Below, piece by piece: positions 30,762-37,979 of a stretch of DNA of 64,000 bases. A model generated the notes under the pieces. That model was not told the DNA's origin and made no database searches. It saw only the letters and a list, made by a program, of their open reading frames with translations. Position 1 is the stretch's first letter, and every line of letters starts with the position of its first letter. The DNA lies in assembly GCA_023954375.1 (NCBI GenBank), contig JAMLIC010000014.1:62001-126000 (forward strand). The letters are read 5' to 3'. The position numbers were made by a program, and so were the translations under genes. The DNA comes from Planctomycetota bacterium (GTDB lineage Bacteria > Planctomycetota > J058).

Positions 30762-31193
30762 CTACCCGTGGTGCTCGAGCGCGCGGATCCCGTCCGCCAG
30801 CACGCCCCCGAGCACCGCGACGGCCTCCGCCTCGTCGTGCGCGACGTCCGGGCGCTCGGCGAACCGACGCGCCTCGGCCTCGACCCACGCCACGATGCGC
30901 TCTCGCTCTGCCCGCACCCTCGCCTCGACCTCGAACACGAGGCTGGTGAGCTGGGCTTGCGCGAGCTGAAGCTGGCTCGCCTCGATCGCCCGCTCGAGCT
31001 CGCGCCAGTTCTCCGACGGGCCCATGTCGGCCAGCTCCCGCTCGAACAGCGCCTGGTCCTGCTCGAGCGCGACCAGGAGGCGGTGGACGAACACCTTGCA
31101 CGGCACTCCGCACTCGGTCACGCCGTGCCACAGGCGCACAGGCACACCGTCGATCTGCGTCGTGATCGGCGTCGACTCGATCTTCAGCTTCAA
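30762..31193 (-). CDS. Helical phage protein, 143 aa
   Basis: TTG start overlapping the upstream stop (TTGA), an extension of the ATGA/GTGA coupling seen across this operon. An N-terminal beta hairpin (LKIESTPITTQIDGVPVRLWHGVTECGVPCKVFVHR) is followed by long helices (LERAIEASQLQLAQAQLTSLVFEVEARVRAERERIVAWVEAEARRF). No family is recognised. Confidence 0.5.
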   Translation of the reverse strand: MKLKIESTPITTQIDGVPVRLWHGVTECGVPCKVFVHRLLVALEQDQALFERELADMGPSENWRELERAIEASQLQLAQAQLTSLVFEVEARVRAERERIVAWVEAEARRFAERPDVAHDEAEAVAVLGGVLADGIRALEHHG

Positions 31194-31510
31194 CGGTCAC
31201 CCTCGAGGAGCTCCCGCGCCTGCGCGCGCTGCAAGCGGTCGATCTCCGCCGCGCACAACGCGCCGGCCTTCTCGAGCGCCCGGATCCTGGCCTGGACGTC
31301 CGACGACGGCCCAGGCCGCTTGTCCCACCGCGGGCCGAAGGGCCAGGCGATCGGGAAGCGACCGGCGTACAGCGGCACCGTCGCCGCCGCGTAGCACGCC
31401 GCCCCTTGCGCGAGCTCGCCGTCCGCGTGCTTGTCGTCGTGCTCATGGGTCCAGCCCTCATGCTCGACTTGCCGGCGGCGCTCGGCCGCGATCCGCTCCA
31501 CTCCGTTCAT
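31190..31510 (-). CDS. Conserved phage protein with EGWTxEHDDxH motif, 106 aa
   Basis: Reads VERIAAERRRQVEHEGWTHEHDDKHADGELAQGAACYAAA, a pattern I recognise from many phages and prophages, sometimes annotated as nucleotide-hydrolase-like, with the acidic/His cluster plausible for metal binding. The remainder (WPFGPRWDKRPG) is also part of that family. Biochemical role not established as far as I know. Confidence 0.65.
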   Translation of the reverse strand: MNGVERIAAERRRQVEHEGWTHEHDDKHADGELAQGAACYAAATVPLYAGRFPIAWPFGPRWDKRPGPSSDVQARIRALEKAGALCAAEIDRLQRAQARELLEGDR

Positions 31511-31516
31511 GCTTGC

Positions 31517-31756
31517 CTACCCCTCCCCGCCCGTGATGAGCTGGCCGAACCCCTTCATGAGGCCGCCAGCGCCGACGGCCGCCACAACGACGGCCTGGCG
31601 GCCGAAGATGAGCAGGAGGGCATCGCCGCCGCCGGGCGTCGTGCTCACCCGGATGTCCGTCAGGCGTTCGCCCACGAGCGCCTTCGCTCGCTGGAGCCAT
31701 GCCGCCGAGTCCTCGTGCACCCTGGTCGGCATCCCGTCGTCGATGAACCCTGCCAT
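31517..31756 (-). CDS. Small hypothetical protein next to the integrase, 79 aa
   Basis: ATG 31756 after GGGGAGGACCG; a longer frame to 31777 has no better start. FIDDGMPTRVHEDSAAWLQRAKALVGERLTDIRVSTTPGGGDALLLIFGRQAVVVAAVGAGG. It could be a small alpha/beta domain with a hydrophobic C-terminal strand. Its position just after the integrase is where excisionases often lie, but no HTH is visible. Confidence 0.5.
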   Translation of the reverse strand: MAGFIDDGMPTRVHEDSAAWLQRAKALVGERLTDIRVSTTPGGGDALLLIFGRQAVVVAAVGAGGLMKGFGQLITGGEG

Positions 31757-31766
31757 CGGTCCTCCC

Positions 31767-32771
31767 CTACCCCTCACCAGCGACGAGCCGGGCGACGTCG
31801 CCCGCGCAGTCGCCGCGCCGATCGTCGTAGACCCGGATGACGGTCTCGGGCTTCGCGTGCCCCGAGAACCGCATCACCTTCCGCACGTCGCCGCCGGTCG
31901 CGTCCAGCGCGCGCGTGATCCCCTCGTGGCGCAGGCCGTGCGGCCGGACGGGCCGCTCGAGGCCGACCCGGACGCCGATCCTCCTGAGCAGCGCCGCCGC
32001 GTTCTCGCGTGGCAACCGGCGAAACGGCCGCCTCGGCACCCCGCTCGAGCTCAGCGAGCAGAACACCGGGCCAGCGTCGTCCCCCCGGGCATGAAGCCAC
32101 GCCTCGAGCGCGAGGCGCGTCGGCGGCGGGAGCGCGAGCCTCACGCGCTCCCGCCGCCCCTTCCGCAAGACGAGCAGCGCGGACTCGCCGACGTCGACGT
32201 GCTCGACGTCGAGCGTCAGGGCCTCGGTGACCCGCAGGGCGAGGTCGTGCAGCAGGCGGGCCAGGGCGCGCGTCCGCAGGGCCATGTTGCCGCCCAGGGC
32301 GTCGATCCCGCGGAGCACCGCGGCCCAGCCCGCCGGGCCGGGCCCGCGCACGTCGCGGCGCAGCTCGGGCGGCTCTTGGGGGAGGCGCAGCGTCCAGGCG
32401 ATCGCGTCCGCCTCGGACGCGAACACGGTCAGCGAGCAGAGGGCCGCCGACCGCGTGTTGATCGTCGACGGCGCGAGGTCGCGCCCCCGCATGTCCGCCT
32501 GCCACTCGAGGGCGTGGAGTCGCGCCTGCCCCCGCGAGAGACCCAGCAGGCGCACGACGGCAGCCGCGGTCGGCAGGCCGTCCCAGCCGGCGTAGTCCCT
32601 GAGCGCCTGCTCATACACGCGCCGCGTGTTCTCGGTGCGCCGGGTCGCGAGCCAGGCGGTCACGAGGCGCTCCGTCTCGGCCAGGGTCGGGCCGCGCGGC
32701 GAGAGCCGCCGGACCACCGCCTCGGCGGTGAGCTCCGCGACCTCGCGGAGCTGATCCAGGGTGGGCTGCAT
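31767..32771 (-). CDS. Tyrosine recombinase (phage integrase)
   Basis: 334 residues. The N-terminal SAM-like core-binding domain spans about 28-125 (ETERLVTAWLATRRTENTRRVYEQALRDYAGW). The catalytic domain has Arg180 (LLHDLALRVTEAL), Lys204, HGLRH (278-282), SGH (303-305) and the nucleophile Tyr315 in VIRVYDDRR, so it is complete. It integrates and excises the prophage. The gene sits mid-operon rather than at an element end. The 109-bp gap ahead may hold its promoter. Confidence 0.92.
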   Translation of the reverse strand: MQPTLDQLREVAELTAEAVVRRLSPRGPTLAETERLVTAWLATRRTENTRRVYEQALRDYAGWDGLPTAAAVVRLLGLSRGQARLHALEWQADMRGRDLAPSTINTRSAALCSLTVFASEADAIAWTLRLPQEPPELRRDVRGPGPAGWAAVLRGIDALGGNMALRTRALARLLHDLALRVTEALTLDVEHVDVGESALLVLRKGRRERVRLALPPPTRLALEAWLHARGDDAGPVFCSLSSSGVPRRPFRRLPRENAAALLRRIGVRVGLERPVRPHGLRHEGITRALDATGGDVRKVMRFSGHAKPETVIRVYDDRRGDCAGDVARLVAGEG

Positions 32772-32877
32772 CCCGCGTAGTCCCTCCTCGGGACACGGAG
32801 CCACCCCGGGCGTCGCGCCGCGGCGGGGCGCAGCCTGCCCCCCCGCGGAGCGTGTCGAATCAGCCGGCCTGCCGCCC

Positions 32878-32893
32878 TCATCATTCCTGATGA
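32878..32893 (-). repeat. Small inverted repeat TCATCA-ttcc-TGATGA
   Basis: A 6-bp perfect inverted repeat overlaps the stop of the gene at 32881-33207 and lies in the 109-bp gap before the integrase. It could end the upstream transcript or bind a regulator. Weak support. Confidence 0.3.
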
Positions 32894-33207
32894 CCCCAGC
32901 GGCCGTGGACGGCGGATCTGCCTGCCGGCGCCGGCGGGTCGAGCAGCTCGGCCGCCCGGCGCTGCGCCGCGCGGACGGCCGCCGCCTCGAGGCGCCGCCG
33001 CTCGAGCTCGCGACGGCGTCCCTGCCTGCGGGCGATCGCCCGCGCGCACAGCCTGCACCGCAGGCGGGGCCTCGCCGCCTCGACCCCTCGCCTCTCGGGG
33101 AAGAAGCCACAGGTCGCGATCGACGACGAGCCGCTCCCCAGGCGCGGGAAGGCGTGGGCGCGCGCTCCCGCCGCTCCGAGGCGCCAGACGTGCCCCTGAG
33201 CGCTCAC
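32881..33207 (-). CDS. Basic Cys-containing phage protein, 108 aa
   Basis: GTGA overlap with the upstream gene. It holds STATCGFFPERR-like Cys and then RCRLCARAIARRQGRRRELERRRLEAAAVRAAQRRAAELL, a CxxC followed by a long basic helix, as in small nucleic-acid-binding proteins of the HNH or zinc-knuckle type. No enzyme motif is complete. Part of the leftward accessory operon. Confidence 0.5.
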   Translation of the reverse strand: MSAQGHVWRLGAAGARAHAFPRLGSGSSSIATCGFFPERRGVEAARPRLRCRLCARAIARRQGRRRELERRRLEAAAVRAAQRRAAELLDPPAPAGRSAVHGRWGHQE

Positions 33208-33563
33208 GCGGGCGCTCCGACCGGCTCGACGTGGGACAGCGCGACGGACCCCGACTGGCCCGTGACGAGCACGCTCGCGTGCCCCGAGACGACCCACGCG
33301 AGCGAGCGCGTGACGCCCTGCCGGCCCTCGCCCTCCCGCACGCCGGGCCAGTAGCGCACGGGAGTCCCGACCGGACACCGTGCGTTCCACGCCCTCGCGT
33401 CGAGCCACGCTTCGTGCGTCCTGTCGCACCCAGGGCACATGAGCAGGAAGCCCGCTCGCCCGCCGTAGCGCTCGCGCGTCTCCACGTCGAGCTCGTTGAC
33501 GAACACGTTCACGTGCTCGCCCGACGGGCGGTCACAGACCTCGCAGGGCCGAGGGTTGCTCAT
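33204..33563 (-). CDS. Zinc-binding phage protein, 119 aa
   Basis: ATG 33563. MSNPRPCEVCDRPSGEHVNVFVNELD...GFLLMCPGCDRTHEAWLDARAWNARCPVG: two CxxC pairs form a likely zinc site. The C-terminal half (SLAWVVSGHASVLVTGQSGSVALSHVEPVG) is a small beta sheet. Overlaps both neighbours by 4 bases. Function unknown. Confidence 0.55.
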   Translation of the reverse strand: MSNPRPCEVCDRPSGEHVNVFVNELDVETRERYGGRAGFLLMCPGCDRTHEAWLDARAWNARCPVGTPVRYWPGVREGEGRQGVTRSLAWVVSGHASVLVTGQSGSVALSHVEPVGAPA

Positions 33564-33790
33564 GGTCCTTCGTCTCCTCCGGCGCCGATGACGAGCCGCC
33601 TGCCGTTCCTGTCCTCGAGGACGAACCCCTCCGCCACCGACTCGACGTAGCCGGTGGCCCGCGCGACCGAGCGCACGGCGACCATGAGCTCGCGCAGCGC
33701 CAGCTCGGGCAGGCCCTGAGCCAGCACGATCAGCTCGAGCAGCTCCTCCACGTCCTGCAACCGCTCCTTCGTCGCCTTGTCGACCGTCAC
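33560..33790 (-). CDS. Small helical phage protein, 76 aa
   Basis: GTG start in a GTGA overlap. VDKATKERLQDVEELLELIVLAQGLPELALRELMVAVRSVARATGYVESVAEGFVLEDRNGRRLVIG: a helix pair and a terminal beta hairpin. Unrecognised. Confidence 0.5.
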   Translation of the reverse strand: MTVDKATKERLQDVEELLELIVLAQGLPELALRELMVAVRSVARATGYVESVAEGFVLEDRNGRRLVIGAGGDEGP

Positions 33791-34137
33791 CCCGTCCTCC
33801 TCTCGTGCTGCCCCTTGCACGCCAGCTCCTCCGGCGCGCACCGGAAGGCGATCGCCGCGCCGGCGACGCCACAGGCGCAGCACCTCAGCAGCGGCAGGCC
33901 GGGCCGCGGGTCGCTCGGCCCGTGGCGCTCCACCCAGCACGCCCAGCAGAGGACGTGCGTCCAGGCCCGATCGAGCCCCTGCCTCGCCGCGATCAGGAGG
34001 CGCAGGCGAGGGGCGAAGGTGATCCCCCGCTCCTCGAGGATCCGGAGCGCGCGGTCGACGTCCACCGTCGGGACCATGACCCCCCGCACCGCCTCGAGGA
34101 GCGTCGCCACCGCCCAGCTCAGCTCGTGCTCGCTCAT
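33787..34137 (-). CDS. Phage protein with C-terminal Cys cluster, 116 aa
   Basis: ATG 34137 in an ATGA overlap. N-terminal helices (HELSWAVATLLEAVRGVMVPTVDVDRALRILEERGITFAP) precede VLCWACWVERHG...LLRCCACGVAGAAIAFRCAPEEL, with six Cys that could bind zinc. Unrecognised accessory protein. Confidence 0.5.
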   Translation of the reverse strand: MSEHELSWAVATLLEAVRGVMVPTVDVDRALRILEERGITFAPRLRLLIAARQGLDRAWTHVLCWACWVERHGPSDPRPGLPLLRCCACGVAGAAIAFRCAPEELACKGQHERRTG

Positions 34138-34622
34138 GGGAGCAGGCACTCGATGCACGGGTGGGCCGTCGGGCGGACGCCCCGAGGCCACGCACACGTG
34201 CGCCCGTGGGGGCACAGGTGCGCGCGCGGCCGCGGCGGGTCCGTCCGACGCAGGACCTGGATCCGCCGGCCACAGCGCTCGCACGGCGGGGAGCTCGGTA
34301 GCGGGACGTGCTGGCGGACCTTGGCGATGTCGTGGGCCCGGGCGCGCGTGGGGGGGATCCGGGTCGCGGGGCGAGGGCGCGGAGGCGGCGCCGGCGCGCG
34401 GGACACGACCGGCGGCGGCTCAGGGTCCTGGTCCTCCGCTTCCTCCCCCTTCGCCAGCCGCGCCGCGCGCGCCCCCGCGATCCACGCGGCGACCTTCGGC
34501 AGGAGGTCCGACGCGTAGCCGAGGCGGTCGACGTGGTCGGGGCAGTACGCCTTGCCGTCGCGCGTGCGCTGCCGGCAGCCGGGCTCCTCGCAGACCCGGC
34601 TCCTGGTCACTCGCGGGATCAT
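34134..34622 (-). CDS. Zinc-motif phage protein, paralogue of the 2304-2786 gene
   Basis: MIPRVTRSRVCEEPGCRQRTRDGKAYCPDHVDRLGYASDLL repeats the CxxxxC..TR.GKAxCxDHVDxL motif of the left-arm protein at 2304. A Pro/Arg-rich linker follows, then a second Cys site (PPCERCGRRIQVLRR...HLCPHGRTCAW...CIECLLP). 162 residues. Probably nucleic-acid or protein binding through two zinc sites. Confidence 0.6.
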   Translation of the reverse strand: MIPRVTRSRVCEEPGCRQRTRDGKAYCPDHVDRLGYASDLLPKVAAWIAGARAARLAKGEEAEDQDPEPPPVVSRAPAPPPRPRPATRIPPTRARAHDIAKVRQHVPLPSSPPCERCGRRIQVLRRTDPPRPRAHLCPHGRTCAWPRGVRPTAHPCIECLLP

Positions 34623-35218
34623 GGCGCCGCCTCGCCCAAGGCCAGCACCCGGCCCCCGCGCGCCCAGCGCCGCCAGGTGTAGATCGAGCAGCGCTGGGGT
34701 CGCGCGCGCCGCGCCCGCGGGCTGGTGCCCGCGATGTGGCGCCACTCGACCTGCTCGACCTCCAGCGCCGGATCGGCCTCGGTGAGCGGCTCCTGGTAGA
34801 CCACGAGGTCGACCCAAGTAATCCCGTGCGGCCGGCTCGGAGCGGCGAAGACCCGCCACGTGATCGGGAGCCCTGGCTCAGGGACGTCGCTTCGCTCCCA
34901 GATCATGACGTTGAGAATCGGCGTTCCAAACGGGAGCAGGTCGTGCTCGTCGAGGGTGATCAGGTCGTCGCCCCATGTCGGGCGAGCGACCATCCCCCTG
35001 GTGCCACCGAGCGGGCCTGCCACGAGGCGCCGCGGCCAGAGGGCCAGCACCTCGCGCCGCGCCGTCCCTCGCGCGGCAGCGACCTCGGCGTGCGGCCTGG
35101 GGTCCCAACGCGGGTCAGGCGCCGCCCCGGCGCGCAGGAGCGCGGCGATCCGCTCCTCCTCGGGTACGTGTCCCGCGCGCGCCGCGCGCTCGAGCTCGCG
35201 CATGCGTGCGTCGCTCAC
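34619..35218 (-). CDS. Hypothetical phage protein, 199 aa
   Basis: GTG start in an overlap. The N-terminus VSDARMRELERAARAGHVPEEERIAALLRAG is the same helical-pair opening as the 4290-4682 protein. The middle (TWGDDLITLDEHDLLPFGTPILNVMIWERSDVPEPGLPITWRVFAAPSRP) is beta-rich. The C-terminus is basic. Unrecognised; linked to the left arm by that shared N-terminus. Confidence 0.5.
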   Translation of the reverse strand: MSDARMRELERAARAGHVPEEERIAALLRAGAAPDPRWDPRPHAEVAAARGTARREVLALWPRRLVAGPLGGTRGMVARPTWGDDLITLDEHDLLPFGTPILNVMIWERSDVPEPGLPITWRVFAAPSRPHGITWVDLVVYQEPLTEADPALEVEQVEWRHIAGTSPRARRARPQRCSIYTWRRWARGGRVLALGEAAP

Positions 35219-35577
35219 GGACGCCGCTCCTCGGACGAGGCGGGCGCCGCCCCTCGGGCTGCGAGGTCTTCCTTCGCCCAAACGCGCCTGAACGCAGCCG
35301 AGACCTCGTCTGCGGCAGCAGACCACTCCGCGTACGTCTCCCGCTCCCGGCGCGACGTCTCGCGCAGCTCAGCGAGGAACTCGGAGGCCACCGCCTCGCC
35401 ACGGTCGGCCGTCACGAGCCACCAGTGGACGTCGATCGCCAGCGACGCGCGGATCTCGTTGAGGCGCTCCTCGATCTCGGCCCGCTTGCGGCGCAGGCGA
35501 TCGAGTTCGCAGTCGACGATCGTCTCGTCCACCGGCGCCGGCGTCGTGTAGTCGTCGGGTCTCGCGTCCGAGCTCAT
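35215..35577 (-). CDS. Coiled-coil phage protein, 120 aa
   Basis: ATG 35577. Residues 20-55 form a strong coiled coil (CELDRLRRKRAEIEERLNEIRASLAIDV), then HWWLVTADRGEAVASEFLAELRETSRRERETYAEWSAAADEVSAAFRRVW. Soluble, no family. Confidence 0.5.
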   Translation of the reverse strand: MSSDARPDDYTTPAPVDETIVDCELDRLRRKRAEIEERLNEIRASLAIDVHWWLVTADRGEAVASEFLAELRETSRRERETYAEWSAAADEVSAAFRRVWAKEDLAARGAAPASSEERRP

Positions 35578-35828
35578 GGCGCGCTCGCCTGGCGCTCGTG
35601 GCGCCCTTCGGGGTGGCGGCAGCGCCGGGAGAGCGGCCAGCCACAGAGGGGGCACACGGCCGTGACCGTCACGAGGCCTTCGCCCAGGCGCACGCGGCCG
35701 CCGCCGGACCGCGCGGCCCTGACGGCCGAGCGCGCGACGCGCGCCAGGTCGACCTCGACCGACACCTTCACCCGGCGGCCGTCCGAGAGGTCGAGCACGC
35801 CCGCCTCGAGGCGCACGCCCCGGCTCAC
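35574..35828 (-). CDS. Small phage protein with Cys/His end, 84 aa
   Basis: GTG in a GTGA overlap. A beta-hairpin start (VRLEAGVLDLSDGRRVKVSVEVDLARVARSAVRA) and CPLCGWPLSRRCRHPEGRHER at the end, a likely zinc knuckle. Unrecognised. Confidence 0.5.
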   Translation of the reverse strand: MSRGVRLEAGVLDLSDGRRVKVSVEVDLARVARSAVRAARSGGGRVRLGEGLVTVTAVCPLCGWPLSRRCRHPEGRHERQASAP

Positions 35829-36487
35829 GAGGGCACCCCACCGGCCCGCGCGCCGGGCTCCCCGCGTCCGCGCGCCGCGCGGAAGGCCGAGCAGTGGCAG
35901 CCGTGGACGACGCAGCGCCCGAGGCCGTCCGCGCCCGCGTGGCCCGCGCGCTGATGGACACACAGGCACCGCGCCCCCTCGGCGCCCTCGGGGATCGCGT
36001 CGGGCACGTGGGCGATCGTGCGGGCGAGCACCCCGCGCTCGGCCGCTCGCACGAACACCCGCCCGAGCGGCACCTCGAGGACCTGGCCGTCCAGGACGGC
36101 GTCAGCCACCCGGACCAGGACGAGGTCCCCGGGCCGAAGGCGCTGCCGGCCGCACCAGCCAGCGCCCCAGTAGGCCAGCGCGGCCGCGTGGTCGCGCACG
36201 CGCACGCCGCCCTGGCGCACGTCCACGCGCCCGGGCGCCCCGTGGTGCAGGAGGGCGACCGTGCGGGCCAGCACCGCCCGCTCGCCCGCCCGCACGAACA
36301 CCCGCCCGAGCGGGGTCTCGAGGACCTCGCCGACCTTCGGCGTCGAGGGCCTGGACGTGTCGAGGACCTGGACCAGGACGAGCCCGCCCTGCTCGAGCGG
36401 CAGGAGCTCGCACTCCTCGCCCCAGTAGGCCCACGCCCCCGCGTAGTCGAGCACGCGGACGTTGCCCTGCCGCACGTCCACGCTCAC
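35825..36487 (-). CDS. Phage protein with tandem duplicated domain, 220 aa
   Basis: Two consecutive 75-85 residue units, each VDVRQGxVRVxDxAxAxAYWG...PLGRVFVRAxERxVLARTxAxx, are clearly homologous (residues 3-87 and 88-165). A C-terminal Cys/His cluster (CLCVHQRAGHAGADGLGRCVVHGCHCSAF) probably binds zinc. The unit may be an OB- or SH3-like beta barrel. Function unknown. ATG 36487 in an ATGA overlap. Confidence 0.55.
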   Translation of the reverse strand: MSVDVRQGNVRVLDYAGAWAYWGEECELLPLEQGGLVLVQVLDTSRPSTPKVGEVLETPLGRVFVRAGERAVLARTVALLHHGAPGRVDVRQGGVRVRDHAAALAYWGAGWCGRQRLRPGDLVLVRVADAVLDGQVLEVPLGRVFVRAAERGVLARTIAHVPDAIPEGAEGARCLCVHQRAGHAGADGLGRCVVHGCHCSAFRAARGRGEPGARAGGVPS

Positions 36488-36708
36488 GGCGCTCTCCGCC
36501 GGCGGCGCCGCTGCGCAGGGAGGACCTGCCGATCGACCTGCTCGGGGCTCCAGCCGGCCATGAGGCGCTTGTTCGCGCTGGTGGCGAGGGCGCGCAGCGC
36601 TTCTCGGAGGTCGTCGCTGCTCGGCGTCCGGCTGTCGGTGCGACCGTCCGGGAAGATCCAGTCGAGCACCACGTTGACCGCGTGGGCCTCGGTCACGGTG
36701 ACGCTCAT
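36484..36708 (-). CDS. Small phage protein, 74 aa
   Basis: MSVTVTEAHAVNVVLDWIFPDGRTDSRTPSSDDLREALRALATSANKRLMAGWSPEQVDRQVLPAQRRRRRRAP. A helical domain with a basic tail. ATG in an ATGA overlap. No family. Confidence 0.5.
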   Translation of the reverse strand: MSVTVTEAHAVNVVLDWIFPDGRTDSRTPSSDDLREALRALATSANKRLMAGWSPEQVDRQVLPAQRRRRRRAP

Positions 36709-37748
36709 GGCGACCGCCCGGCCAGGACCTGGCCGACGAGGTCGCCCACCGTGGGCGGAGGCGGCGCCGCGGCCGCGCTGGCGGCGGTCCGCCCGAGCGC
36801 GGCGCGCTCCTCGGCCACCCGGCGCCGATGCTCGCGCTCCTGCGCCAGGAACGCCTCGGTGCGCGCGATCCCTTCCTGCGCCGTCGCCGTCGCCGGCGCA
36901 GGCGTCGCCGGCGGCGCCTCCAGCTTCGCGCGCCACTCCTGGTACAGCGTCGCGAGGTCCGGCTCGGTCTCCAGGCCGTCCTCGAGCTCGGGGTCGAGGC
37001 CGTCGTTCCACGCGTGGAGCGCGTACCAGACCAGGCACGCGGGCCCGCCGCGGACGCGCTCCGGCGCGTTGCGCTCGGCGGCGAGCGCGTTGCGCAGGGC
37101 CAGCTCGACGTACTCGCGCGGGTAGTGGCGCGCGCGCTTCAGCGCGCTGCCGGCGGGCTGCCGCGCGCTCGAGCGGAAGCCGCGGGTCATGAGGTCGAGG
37201 AACGGCGCGGCGAGCGCGTCGTCAGCGCCCCACAGCTCCTCGGGGCGCCAGATCGCGCCCGGGCCGTGCCTGCGCCCCCTCGAGCGCCGGGAGGTCTCCC
37301 CGGACGGCGCCTCGTGCGGCGCCGGATCGACGCGCGCCGGCTCGCCCGCAGGCAGCTCGGCGCGCGCCTCCGCTCTCGGGGCGCCGACGCGCCGTTCCCT
37401 CCCCTCTCCCCGCTCCCCGAGGATGCGCGCCTTCGCCGCGCGGAGCTGCTCGAGCTCGGCCAGCAGGTCCGCCTCGCGGCAGCGGATCTGGGCGAGCTCG
37501 AGCTCGCCGCCGCTCGCCGGCTGCGGACGCTGGACCTCGGCGCCCGCGGGCCGCGGCGCGCCGAACTGCCCGTCGGTGATGACGGCGCCAGCCCTGCGCA
37601 GCAGCGCGATGCCGCTCTGCACCCTGCCGCGCGACAGCCCCAGCTCCCCCGCGATCGTCCATACCCCCCTGCCCGGCTCGGCCTCGATGGCGCGCAGGAT
37701 GGCGGCGAGCTCGGCCTCGTCTTGGTGATGCCGCAGCGAGACGCTCAC
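36705..37748 (-). CDS. Winged-helix DNA-binding phage protein, 347 aa
   Basis: GTG 37748 overlaps the upstream stop. Residues 8-55 (DEAELAAILRAIEAEPGRGVWTIAGELGLSRGRVQSGIALLRRAGAV) are a winged helix. A Pro/Arg-rich linker follows, then a helical domain (WGADDALAAPFLDLMTRGF...YPREYVELALRNALAAERNAP...CLVWYALHAWNDGLDPELEDG) and a coiled coil. This build resembles phage replication-initiation or regulator proteins; it is the only replication candidate here. Confidence 0.6.
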   Translation of the reverse strand: MSVSLRHHQDEAELAAILRAIEAEPGRGVWTIAGELGLSRGRVQSGIALLRRAGAVITDGQFGAPRPAGAEVQRPQPASGGELELAQIRCREADLLAELEQLRAAKARILGERGEGRERRVGAPRAEARAELPAGEPARVDPAPHEAPSGETSRRSRGRRHGPGAIWRPEELWGADDALAAPFLDLMTRGFRSSARQPAGSALKRARHYPREYVELALRNALAAERNAPERVRGGPACLVWYALHAWNDGLDPELEDGLETEPDLATLYQEWRAKLEAPPATPAPATATAQEGIARTEAFLAQEREHRRRVAEERAALGRTAASAAAAPPPPTVGDLVGQVLAGRSP

Positions 37749-37969
37749 AGGTCGCCTCCGGCTTCGCACGCCGCGCAGGCGGCGCGATCGCTGGAGGCAG
37801 CGACGAGCAGGTGCATGCCGCAGCGGCTGCAGGTGGTGCGACGGTAGGCCGGCGCGAGTTCGGTTGCGATCTGTTCGGTCGCCAGATTCGGAGAGTACTC
37901 GGGTGCAGCCTTTCGCGACCGTTCGCGCAAGTCGTGCCGCAGCAAGGCGCTAGGGCTCTTATCGGACAT
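37745..37969 (-). CDS. Zinc-ribbon phage protein, first gene of the leftward operon, 74 aa
   Basis: MSDKSPSALLRHDLRERSRK...YRRTTCSRCGMHLLVAASSDRAACAACEAGGDL: two CxxC pairs make a zinc ribbon. ATG 37969 lies only 10 bases after the sirtuin stop on the same strand, so its promoter must lie inside or upstream of that gene, or the genes are cotranscribed. Confidence 0.6.
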   Translation of the reverse strand: MSDKSPSALLRHDLRERSRKAAPEYSPNLATEQIATELAPAYRRTTCSRCGMHLLVAASSDRAACAACEAGGDL

Positions 37970-37979
37970 TGCCGGGCGC

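Larger units (their letters stand above)
134..37979. mobile_element. Prophage-like element with lambda-type head genes
   Basis: The stretch holds a terminase small subunit, gpA-type terminase, portal, prohead protease/scaffold, capsid, tail, collar fibre, holins and spanins in one rightward operon, a leftward operon of small genes with a tyrosine integrase, and a small serine recombinase in the left arm. The gene order matches lambda-like head modules. The borders are estimates: the left one is the end of the clamp-motif gene, the right one is the end of the sirtuin gene. No certain attachment repeats were found. A 17-bp C-rich repeat at 134-150 and 39196-39212 is the only candidate and is low-complexity. 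All essential morphogenesis genes seen are intact. Confidence 0.75.
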
